DNA from: Actinomycetes bacterium
GTDB lineage: Bacteria > Actinomycetota > Acidimicrobiia > Acidimicrobiales > RAAP-2
Length of the DNA stretch: 58,264 nt
Assembly: GCA_021822565.1 (NCBI GenBank)
Contig: JAKAQM010000002.1
Location: 1 to 58,264 of the forward strand
Direction: 5' to 3'
Shown: piece after piece, positions 1-6,287 of the stretch
How positions within the stretch are numbered: the stretch's first letter is position 1
How the letters are laid out: the number at the start of each line of letters is the position of its first letter
Position numbers and translations under genes: made by a program
Notes under the pieces: model-generated
What the model saw: the letters and a program-made list of their open reading frames with translations, nothing else
Told to the model about the DNA's origin: nothing
Databases searched by the model: none

Positions 1-42
1 GAGCCAGACCCGTCGACGGCGACCGCGTACGCGTTCGAGTGA
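1..42 (+). CDS. 3' end of an upstream gene, probably 2-oxoacid dehydrogenase E1 alpha subunit (partial)
   Basis: The first 42 bases read in frame 1 as EPDPSTATAYAFE followed by TGA. Only the last 13 residues are present, so the family cannot be read from the sequence itself. The next gene begins 10 bases later behind a GGGAGGAA ribosome binding site and encodes an E1 beta subunit. E1 alpha and E1 beta genes of this enzyme class usually sit side by side in that order, so an E1 alpha identity is inferred from context only. Confidence 0.5.
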   Translation, partial: EPDPSTATAYAFE

Positions 43-52
43 GGGAGGAACC

Positions 53-1099
53 ATGACCGTGGTCGAAGAGCCTGCAGCGAAAGCCTCCCCGCCACCCCCC
101 CGGCGGCTCACGATGGCAAAGGCGATGGTGGAGGGCATCGCCGCCGAGATGGAACGAGACCCGTCCGTCTTCTACATGGGCGAGGACGTCGGCGCCTATG
201 GAGGGATCTTCGGCTCGACGACGGGTCTCCTCGAGCGCTTCGGTCCAGAACGCGTCCGGGACACCCCGATCTCCGAGACCGCCTTCATGGGGCTGGCCAC
301 CGGCGCCGCCGTGGAAGGCATGCGGCCGATCGTCGAGCTGATGTTCGCCGACTTCTTCGGCGTGTGCATGGACCAGATCTACAACCACATGGCGAAGATC
401 CACTTCGAGTCGGGCGGGAACGTCAAGGTCCCGGTCGTGCTCACGAGCGCGGTGGGCGGTGGGTACTCCGACGGCGCCCAGCACTCCCAGTGCCTCTGGG
501 GCACCTTCGCGCACCTTCCGGGGATGAAAGTGGTGATCCCGTCGACCCCGGCCGACGCCAAGGGGCTCATGATCGCGGCCATCCGGGACGACAACCCGGT
601 GATCTACCTCTTCCATAAAGGGGCGATGGGGCTCGCGTGGATGGCGAAGACCCGCCGGGCACTCGGCGAGGTGCCTTCCGAGCCCTACGAGACGCCGATC
701 GGGAAAGCGGCCGTCGCTCGACCCGGCCGCGACGTCACCGTCGTCACGGTCTCGCTGTCGGTCCACTACGCCCTCGACGTCGCCGACGAGCTGGCGTCCG
801 AGGGCATCGACGTCGAGGTGATCGACCTGCGCAGCCTCGTGCCTCTCGACCGCGACGCGATCGTCGAGTCGGTGAGCCGGACGGGGAGGCTGGTCGTCGT
901 GGACGAGGATTACCGGTCCTTCGGCATGTCTGCCGAGGTGATGGCGACCGTCGCGGAGCGGGACCCTTCCCTGCTCACCGTGGCCCCCGTGCGGGTGGCC
1001 GTCCCCGACGTCCCCATCCCGTACGCCCGGGCGCTCGAGCAGGCGGTCCTGCCGACGCCGGAGCGGATCCGCGCGGCCGTCCGGCAGGTCATGGGCTGA
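53..1099 (+). CDS. 2-oxoacid dehydrogenase E1 component, beta subunit (pyruvate / branched-chain / acetoin type)
   Basis: A 348-residue protein, the usual length for a thiamine-diphosphate-dependent E1 beta subunit. It pairs with E1 alpha to decarboxylate a 2-oxoacid and pass the acyl group to a lipoyl carrier. Visible signatures are the N-terminal GEDVGAYGG segment (about residues 43-51), the SETAFMGLATGAA helix (about 79-91), DGAQHSQC near residue 140, and a C-terminal transketolase-like half with VVDEDYRSFGMSAEV. The substrate cannot be told from sequence. ATG at 53 follows GGGAGGAA closely. The next gene is a free-standing lipoyl domain, so the pair looks functionally linked, although no E2 acyltransferase or E3 gene is in view. 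Confidence 0.9.
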   Translation: MTVVEEPAAKASPPPPRRLTMAKAMVEGIAAEMERDPSVFYMGEDVGAYGGIFGSTTGLLERFGPERVRDTPISETAFMGLATGAAVEGMRPIVELMFADFFGVCMDQIYNHMAKIHFESGGNVKVPVVLTSAVGGGYSDGAQHSQCLWGTFAHLPGMKVVIPSTPADAKGLMIAAIRDDNPVIYLFHKGAMGLAWMAKTRRALGEVPSEPYETPIGKAAVARPGRDVTVVTVSLSVHYALDVADELASEGIDVEVIDLRSLVPLDRDAIVESVSRTGRLVVVDEDYRSFGMSAEVMATVAERDPSLLTVAPVRVAVPDVPIPYARALEQAVLPTPERIRAAVRQVMG

Positions 1100-1117
1100 G
1101 GGCTCAGCTCGAATGCC

Positions 1118-1159
1118 CACCGCCCCCCGGCACATCGGCACCGCCCCCCGGCACATCGG
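1118..1159 (+). repeat. 21-bp perfect tandem duplication between E1 beta and the lipoyl-domain gene
   Basis: Two identical 21-base units (1118-1138 and 1139-1159) built on CACCGCCCCCCGGCACATCGG fill most of the 72-base gap after the E1 beta stop codon and end just before the start of the lipoyl-domain gene. The units hold no obvious Shine-Dalgarno sequence. They look like a recent local duplication. Confidence 0.9.
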
Positions 1160-1171
1160 CTCGCCTGCGTG

Positions 1172-1402
1172 ATGGACATCACGTTCCCTCAGCTGTCCGA
1201 GGCCGAGCCCGACAAGGAGGGCGTCGTGGCAACCTGGTTCGTCGCCGAGGGCGAGACCGTGACCGCCGGTCAGCTCGTGGCAGAGGTGCAGATGGACAAG
1301 GTGTCGGTCGAGGTGTACTCCCCGGCCGACGGCCTCGTTCATCTCGCCGTCGCCGAGCAGGTCCCGGTCCGCCAAGGCCAGGTGATCGCGACCGTCGGCT
1401 GA
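1172..1402 (+). CDS. Free-standing lipoyl (biotinyl/lipoyl attachment) domain protein
   Basis: A 76-residue protein made of a single lipoyl domain and nothing else. The attachment hairpin is MDKVSVEV, with Lys43 (counting from the ATG) as the predicted lipoylated residue. The surrounding pattern, including PADGLVHLAVAEQVPVRQGQ, is that of the N-terminal domain of E2 acyltransferases. No subunit-binding or catalytic acyltransferase domain follows; the frame stops at 1402. A GTG directly before the ATG (1169) is an alternative start, and neither has a clear ribosome binding site. It most likely carries the acyl group made by the adjacent E1. The E2 catalytic part must be encoded elsewhere if this complex is conventional. 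Confidence 0.85.
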   Translation: MDITFPQLSEAEPDKEGVVATWFVAEGETVTAGQLVAEVQMDKVSVEVYSPADGLVHLAVAEQVPVRQGQVIATVG

Positions 1403-1491
1403 GGTGCCCTCGGGCGCGGGAACCGGATCGGATCGTCGACGGCGGCGGGTGGCGGGCACATCGCTGCTCGGAGCCGCGCCATACTGCGGCG

Positions 1492-2295
1492 GTGGTGGAG
1501 GACGCCCTTGTCGAGGCCTTCCGGCAGGCGGGTGCCGGCGTCCGCTTCGACTGGGGTGCGGTCGGCGCGGCGACGCTGCCGGACCCAGCGGGCGCTCTCG
1601 TGGTCATCGACGTCCTGTCCTTCACCACGGCGGTGAGCGTGGCGACCGGACGCGGGATCGCCGTCGCGCCGTTCCCGCTCGGAGCGCCCGGTGCCGTCGA
1701 TCTCGCCGAGCGCCTCGGTGCCGCGCTCGCGGTGCCCCGCCGTGAGCGGTCGCCCGCACACCCCTGGACGCTCTCGCCCCGCGCCCTCCTCGATGCGCCG
1801 TCCACGGACCGGCTCGTCCTGCCGTCTCCGAACGGCTCTGCGATCGCGGCAGCAGTCGCGACCGGTCAGGCACTCGACGGCTCCGGCGCGCACCCCGACG
1901 GGCCGGCGGTGGTCGCGGGATGCCTGCGCAACGTCGCCGCGACGGCCCGCTGGCTGGTCGCCCGTGGGTATGGCACCGACGAGCGCCCGGCATGGCTGAT
2001 CGCTGCGGGGGAGCGGTGGCCGGAAGGATCGCTCCGCCCGGCGCTCGAGGACCAGCTGGGCGCAGGTGCGCTCGCCGACGCCCTGGAGCGATCGGGATGC
2101 GCGCTCTCCCCGGAGGCACGAGCGGCGGCGCAGACGTTCACCGGCACCCGAGACCTGCTCGCAGCGATCACGCGATGCGCGTCGGGACGTGAGCTCCTGG
2201 CGATGGGCTTCCCCGAGGAGCCCGAGATCGCCGCCGCGCTCGACGCCGACGACCATGCCTCGGTCATGGACGGGGAGATGTTCGTGAGAATGTGA
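1492..2295 (+). CDS. comB: ComB family protein (2-phosphosulfolactate phosphatase-like)
   Basis: A 267-residue protein with the conserved ComB motifs: VVIDVLSFTTAV near residue 35, LPSPNGS near residue 110, GCLRN near 145, and AAGERW followed by EDQLGAG near 190-205. In methanogens this family hydrolyses 2-phosphosulfolactate on the way to coenzyme M. Many bacteria without coenzyme M carry homologues whose substrate is unsettled, so the fold assignment is firm and the reaction is not. GTG at 1492 (another at 1495) is the only start that fits the family's N-terminus. The 3' end overlaps the convergent degV-like gene by 32 bases. Confidence 0.8.
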   Translation: MVEDALVEAFRQAGAGVRFDWGAVGAATLPDPAGALVVIDVLSFTTAVSVATGRGIAVAPFPLGAPGAVDLAERLGAALAVPRRERSPAHPWTLSPRALLDAPSTDRLVLPSPNGSAIAAAVATGQALDGSGAHPDGPAVVAGCLRNVAATARWLVARGYGTDERPAWLIAAGERWPEGSLRPALEDQLGAGALADALERSGCALSPEARAAAQTFTGTRDLLAAITRCASGRELLAMGFPEEPEIAAALDADDHASVMDGEMFVRM

Positions 2296-3163
2296 CGGCG
2301 GCTTGCCGGGATGGGACCTGAGGCTCCCACCACCAGGCGAGCCCGGCGAGGCCCGGACCGGTGTGCGCGACCAGCACCGAGCTGAAGGGCGCAGCGTAGA
2401 CGTCCGCGTCCGGGGTGAGGCGGCGCACCGCAGCCATGAGCATCCCGGCGGCGCTCGGCGACTCGGCGTCGAGCACGGCGGCGTGGAGCTGCGCTCCGGG
2501 GTGTCCGTCCGCGTTGCACGACGCGACGATCCGCTCGATCGCGCAGTCGATGCCGCGTGCGGGGCGCCGGCTGCGAACCCGCCCGCGCGAGAACTCGAAC
2601 ACGGCACGGAGGCCGAGTGATCGCCCTGCTCGTGCGGCGATTCCCGGCACGCGGCCGCTCAGCACCAGGAAGTCGAGCTGATCGAGGACGGCGAGCAGGT
2701 GGACGCGGTCGGCGGCGTGCCTGGCGGCCGCCGTCACCTCGTCGAGGCTCCCGCCCGCGCACGCCGCTCGGGCGGCGGCCATGACGACCAGGCCCTGACC
2801 TCCTGCCGCCGTCTCGGTGTCGAGGACCCCGACGCGACCGTCCTCGGTGTAGCCGGTGGCCGTGACCGCCGATTCGTACGACGCGCTCATCCCGCGGGCG
2901 ACGGTCGTCACGAGGACCTGACGGTCGCCGAGCGCTGCGAGCGCGTCGAGGTACGCGCCGGGGCTCGGCGCGGACGTGCGCACCCGGGCCTGGCCCGCCC
3001 GCCTCACGAGCTCGGCAGGCGCGAGCTGTTCGTCCGCGTAGACGTGGTCCTCGATCACCACCGTCATCGGCACCACAGCGATGCCGAGCTCCTCACGTGC
3101 GCCGGGGGGGAGCGACGCCGCGCTGTCGGTCACCACGGCGACCGCGCTGTCGCAGTGCGCCAC
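2264..3163 (-). CDS. DegV family fatty-acid-binding protein
   Basis: A 299-residue protein of standard DegV length. The N-terminus AVVTDSAASLPP is the DegV opening strand and loop, followed by IAVVPMTVVIEDHVY and the RTSAPSPGAYLDAL segment that contacts the lipid carboxylate. DegV proteins bind long-chain acyl groups and, in Firmicutes, act as FakB partners of the fatty-acid kinase FakA; no FakA gene is visible here. Its ATG lies one base after the stop of the UPF0104 membrane-protein gene, so the two are probably co-transcribed leftward. A PlsY-like acyltransferase lies in the same block, which suggests a lipid-linked role, by inference only. Confidence 0.88.
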   Translation of the reverse strand: MAHCDSAVAVVTDSAASLPPGAREELGIAVVPMTVVIEDHVYADEQLAPAELVRRAGQARVRTSAPSPGAYLDALAALGDRQVLVTTVARGMSASYESAVTATGYTEDGRVGVLDTETAAGGQGLVVMAAARAACAGGSLDEVTAAARHAADRVHLLAVLDQLDFLVLSGRVPGIAARAGRSLGLRAVFEFSRGRVRSRRPARGIDCAIERIVASCNADGHPGAQLHAAVLDAESPSAAGMLMAAVRRLTPDADVYAAPFSSVLVAHTGPGLAGLAWWWEPQVPSRQAAVTFSRTSPRP

Positions 3164-3164
3164 G

Positions 3165-4349
3165 TCAGTCCTCCTCCGCAGATGGGCGGTCCTCGCGCAG
3201 CTGGCGGGCCCGGGCCGACATCTCGAGCGCGCCCCACACCGCCCACCCGATCGGCACGAGGATCCAGAAGCTCACGATCCGATACAGGAGGACGGCGGGG
3301 AGGGCACCGGAGAGCGGTACGCCGTAGGCGTGGAGGAGCGCCGTCATGCTCCCCTCGACGACGCCGATGCCACCGGGGGTGATCGGGATCGCTGCCGAGA
3401 TCTGCGTGAGCCCGTAGACGACGAGCACGCCGCTCCAGGGGACCCGCACCGCCAGCGCCTCCATCGCGGCGATCGCGACCGCGCAGTCGAGGAGCCAGTT
3501 CCCGAGCGCGAGCAGCAGGACGGCGATCCAGCCCCATGGGCCGAGCCTGACCGCGCTGACGCGGGAGACGAGCGCCCGGAACCTGTCGAGGAGGGACGGT
3601 CGGCCCTGCACGTGGTGCTCGTCGTGGCGCTCCGCGTGGTGTTCCGCGTGATGCTCGGCCCACTCGACGAGCTGGCGCACAGGCGGCCGCGCGCGGAGAG
3701 CCTCGAGCGCCACGGCGACGACCGGGATCAGCGCGAGGAGGAAGACGAGCCATCGCAGCGAGGCGACGGGCCCGTGAGGGCCGGCGATCTCGACCCCTGC
3801 GGCGATGACGCAGAAGAGCGCGAAGCTCGAGATGCCCCCGGCGACCAGGAACATCCACACCCGCAGGAACCGCGCGACCTGCCGGGACCCGAGGTGGTCG
3901 TACAGCCAGGCAACGGACCATCCGCCGCCGCCGGGAAGCGTCCCGGTGATGGCGTTGGCAGCCGTCGTGATCGAGACCATCGTCGGAAGGGAGAGGTCCG
4001 CTCCGCCGGCTCGGAGGAGCTTCTGCTGCATGCGGCCGAAGAAGACCATCGAGCCGGCTTCTGCCACGGTGGCGAGGACCAGCCATTCGAAATGGACGTG
4101 GCTGAGGCGCGCCGCGCCCCGGGCCAGTGTCCCGCCTTTCACCACGACGAGGACGACTGCTGCGGCGAAGAGCGCGAGGGAGGCCGTGGTGCGCACCCGG
4201 TGCCAGTTGCGGTGCGTGGGTCGCGGCGCGCCGGCATGCTCCGAGGGCTCCGGCGCAGGGGCGACGCCTGGGTTCGCGTCCGCGACCGGGGTCCGCGCCC
4301 GTTCGTGTCGAGCCCGTTCGTGTCGCACGCGCTCGTGTCGTACCGCCAC
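3165..4349 (-). CDS. UPF0104 / lysylphosphatidylglycerol-synthase transmembrane-like (flippase-type) membrane protein
   Basis: A 394-residue integral membrane protein of the AglD/YbhN/MprF-membrane-domain type, with about eight hydrophobic segments and the family's ITPGGIGVVEGSMTALL motif near residue 330, PGGGGWSVAWLYDH near 140 and a KGGTLARGAARL helix near 70. Relatives transfer or flip lipids; the substrate here is unknown. Two unusual stretches stand out: an N-terminal RHERVRHERARHERAR repeat, and a His-rich cytosolic loop EHHAEHHAERHDEHH around residue 230. GTG 4349 is the first start after an upstream stop, but a start just after the N-terminal repeat is possible. It ends one base from the degV-like start. 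Confidence 0.8.
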   Translation of the reverse strand: MAVRHERVRHERARHERARTPVADANPGVAPAPEPSEHAGAPRPTHRNWHRVRTTASLALFAAAVVLVVVKGGTLARGAARLSHVHFEWLVLATVAEAGSMVFFGRMQQKLLRAGGADLSLPTMVSITTAANAITGTLPGGGGWSVAWLYDHLGSRQVARFLRVWMFLVAGGISSFALFCVIAAGVEIAGPHGPVASLRWLVFLLALIPVVAVALEALRARPPVRQLVEWAEHHAEHHAERHDEHHVQGRPSLLDRFRALVSRVSAVRLGPWGWIAVLLLALGNWLLDCAVAIAAMEALAVRVPWSGVLVVYGLTQISAAIPITPGGIGVVEGSMTALLHAYGVPLSGALPAVLLYRIVSFWILVPIGWAVWGALEMSARARQLREDRPSAEED

Positions 4350-4402
4350 ACGTGTGAAGGTAGTGGAGCCGCTCCGCCGCGCAATCGGGCGCCTCCGGCA
4401 GA

Positions 4403-4452
4403 GGCCGGCGTCAGGAGGCCGGCGTCAGGAGACCGGCGTCAGGAGACCGGCG
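4403..4452 (-). repeat. 14-bp tandem repeat covering the stop codon of the PlsY-like gene
   Basis: Units 4403-4416, 4417-4430 and 4431-4444, plus 8 bases of a fourth, are built on GGCCGGCGTCAGGA with G/A variation at one position. Read leftward, each unit contains TGA. Because 14 is not a multiple of three, the three TGA codons (ending at 4439, 4425 and 4411) fall in three different reading frames. Confidence 0.9.
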
Positions 4453-5119
4453 CCGGGTCCCGGTCGAAGACGAGCCGGGAGACCACCCGCGAGATGGGTG
4501 CGCCCGGAGCGGATCGGAGGGGGGAGTTGCCGAGCACTCGCTTGACCAGCATCGGGACGCAGATGCACAGCCCGAGCACGGCTCCGGGCGTGCCGCGGCG
4601 CACACCCAGCACGACGGGCAGCGCGAGAGAGGCGAGCAGCGTCGCGACCCCGCTCTGGCGCACCAGGCGCCCGACGGCCATCCCGGCGACGAGGACCGCG
4701 GTCCCCTCGGGGGCCAGCACCAGCGTGGCGCCCATCGCCGGGGAGAGGCCCCGCCCTCCTGCGCCGCCGAGCCAAGGCGTCCAGTCGTGGCCCGCGATCG
4801 CCGCGCACGCCGCCAGCGCGCCCAGGTGCCCCCGCCGTGCACGTCCCCCGGGCCAGCACCGAGTGGCTCGGAGGGCTGCCCGGCGCGCGAGCGCCGGCCC
4901 CACGGCTCCTTTGGCGACCTCGAGGATCCCGGCGGCGGCCAAGGGCCAGAAGCCGGCGACGTCGTAGAGGGCGGTCCCCGAGACGGTGCCACTGCCCACC
5001 CTGCGGAGGTCGGCGCCTGCGAACCGGCGGGCTGCGATCTGGGAGAACGGTACCGAACCTGCGAGAAAGGAAACTGCTGCGACGGCCGCGGCCGCGCCGG
5101 GACCCCGCGCCACCTTCAC
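4439..5119 (-). CDS. PlsY-like acyl-phosphate:glycerol-3-phosphate acyltransferase family membrane protein
   Basis: About 226 residues, close to PlsY length. PlsY acylates glycerol 3-phosphate with acyl phosphate at the inner membrane. The three family motifs are recognisable: LAGSVPFSQIAARR near the N-terminus, VGSGTVSGTALYDVAG (normally GSGNPGATN-like), and IAGHDWTPWLGGAGGRGLSP (normally GHxFPxxLxFKGGKG-like). Motif 2 is divergent at the Asn and Pro positions, so activity is not assured. I chose the GTG at 5119 because it overlaps the TGA of the upstream membrane-protein gene in a GTGA junction. A longer start at 5230 would overlap that gene by more than 100 bases. The stop lies inside a 14-bp tandem repeat. 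Confidence 0.7.
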   Translation of the reverse strand: MKVARGPGAAAAVAAVSFLAGSVPFSQIAARRFAGADLRRVGSGTVSGTALYDVAGFWPLAAAGILEVAKGAVGPALARRAALRATRCWPGGRARRGHLGALAACAAIAGHDWTPWLGGAGGRGLSPAMGATLVLAPEGTAVLVAGMAVGRLVRQSGVATLLASLALPVVLGVRRGTPGAVLGLCICVPMLVKRVLGNSPLRSAPGAPISRVVSRLVFDRDPAPVS

Positions 5120-5811
5120 GGCTGCGGTGGAGACGGCACGTCCGCCGCTGCCGCCGAGCGCGTCGACCCTCCCCATCGCACCTGGAGCCCCTCGCGCCGC
5201 ATGGCGCGAAGGAACCAGGCGGTCGAGCACGCGATGGCGAGCGCGGTCAGGGTCCAGCTCGCCGCCGTGCGCTCAGGACGAACGCCTTCAGCGAGGTCGT
5301 GAGCAGCGGCCAGAGCACGAGGCTTGCGTTCGCGAGGAGGACGCCGCCCCACAGCACGGAGATCTGGAGGAAGAACCGCCGCACCGCCGGTCGCGCCAGC
5401 ACCGCGGGGTCGAGGGGGCAGAAGTCCTTGGCCAGCTTCTCGACCAGCGGGCGCCGCGTCACCGCCGTGGCGAGGAAGACCAGCGCGACGAGGGCGGTGC
5501 CGAGCGTGGGCTGCGCGAAGTAGAGGAACGTGCTGCCGGTGACGAACGTGACCGCGGTGCGCGCCGTGAGGATCGCGGCGCCCAGGAGCACCGTGCCAGG
5601 TGGACGGCGGTGCCGGAGGAGGCGGCGGGCGACCGCCGCGTAGCACCAGACCAGCCCCCCCGATGAGCGCGCCCCTCATGCCGGCGACGAGGAGGAGCGC
5701 GTAGAAGACCGCGAAGGGACCGACCACCCCTTCGATCAGCGCAGGGAGCGCGTGGCGGAGGGAGGCGACCGGCGATGGCAGGCGGACCACGTGCGCGCCG
5801 ACCTCCCTCAC
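5116..5811 (-). pseudogene. Frameshifted integral membrane protein (resembles VC0807-type proteins)
   Basis: The leftward gene starts at GTG 5811 and reads membrane-protein-like sequence, then loses sense after a run of seven C (5655-5661). Removing one base there restores GGLVWCYAAVARRLL and a hydrophobic segment ending at 5247. That frame stops early, yet the original frame downstream encodes a good final membrane helix, LTALAIACSTAWFLRAMRRE, and ends in a GTGA overlap with the PlsY-like gene. So a second, opposite one-base change lies near 5262-5290. The two compensating indels, one in a homopolymer, could be true decay or sequencing error. The family name is a moderate-confidence impression; the likely product is about 230 residues with 5-6 helices. 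Confidence 0.65.
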
Positions 5812-5873
5812 CGGGTGCGGTGCAGGCGCGGCCTCCGCCGAGACGTCGTGTGCAGCGCTGATCGGTCCATCCT

Positions 5874-5937
5874 ACTGGTCCCGAAAGGCCCCGGGAAAGC
5901 TCGGGACTGGTCCCGAAAGGCCCCGGGGGAGATCGGG
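5874..5937. repeat. 32-bp imperfect tandem repeat in the intergenic region
   Basis: Two 32-base units (5874-5905, 5906-5937) share the first 22 bases exactly, starting ACTGGTCCCGAAAGG, and differ at a few positions near the end. They fill the gap between the small acidic-protein gene stop (5939) and the next gene's start, both read leftward. Each unit can form a short CCCGA/TCGGG hairpin, so a terminator role for the acidic-protein gene is possible. Confidence 0.8.
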
Positions 5938-5938
5938 G

Positions 5939-6163
5939 TCAGCCGCCATACGATGTGGACGCCCAGTCCTCGTCGGAGACCGGCTCGGTGCGCTCGGCGT
6001 CGAGGCCGGTCGTCTCTTGCCCCTCGACCACGGGGAGCTGCTGCTCGAGCACGTCCGCGTCGGGGGCGTCCGGGGGGATGGGACGCTCCTCGCGCTCGTC
6101 GCGGGCGGGAGGCATGTCCTGCTCGAGGCGGTCTGCCTCGTTGACGTCGTCGGCGGGGCTCAC
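5939..6163 (-). CDS. Small acidic protein, function unknown
   Basis: A 74-residue, highly acidic protein starting at GTG 6163 (SPADDVNEADRLEQDMPP) with two related motifs, EADRLEQDMPP and DADVLEQQLPV, and an acidic tail ending in TSYGG. Similar short, Asp/Glu-rich proteins with DVLEQ-type motifs occur across actinobacteria, but I know of no assigned function. It has no membrane segment or cysteine. Upstream in-frame starts to 6310 would add a low-complexity, basic stretch reading through an intergenic repeat, so I reject them. It is transcribed divergently from the aidB-like gene. Confidence 0.6.
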   Translation of the reverse strand: MSPADDVNEADRLEQDMPPARDEREERPIPPDAPDADVLEQQLPVVEGQETTGLDAERTEPVSDEDWASTSYGG

Positions 6164-6191
6164 GGAGCCGAGCCTACCCACGAAGTGAGCA

Positions 6192-6217
6192 GAGCTTTCC
6201 GAAGGAGCTTTCCGAAG
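6192..6217. repeat. 13-bp perfect tandem duplication in the divergent promoter region
   Basis: GAGCTTTCCGAAG occurs twice head to tail (6192-6204, 6205-6217) in the 124-base region between the divergent acidic-protein and aidB-like genes. It could be a pair of protein-binding sites or simply a local duplication. I see no clear -35/-10 pair around it. Confidence 0.85.
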
Positions 6218-6287
6218 AACCTCCGCGCGCCGGGAGGGAGCGGGGGCTGTTCGGGACGTAGCCTGGATCCTGCGAACAGGAGGTGAC

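Noticed and set aside
3081-4967. 628-codon plus-strand frame
   Set aside because: It runs antisense across the UPF0104 and PlsY-like genes, and its composition is Arg/Asp/Gly-rich with no recognisable fold.
5120-5230. Longer N-terminus for the PlsY-like gene from ATG 5230
   Set aside because: It would overlap the upstream membrane-protein gene by over 100 bases; GTG 5119 gives a clean GTGA junction and the right family length.
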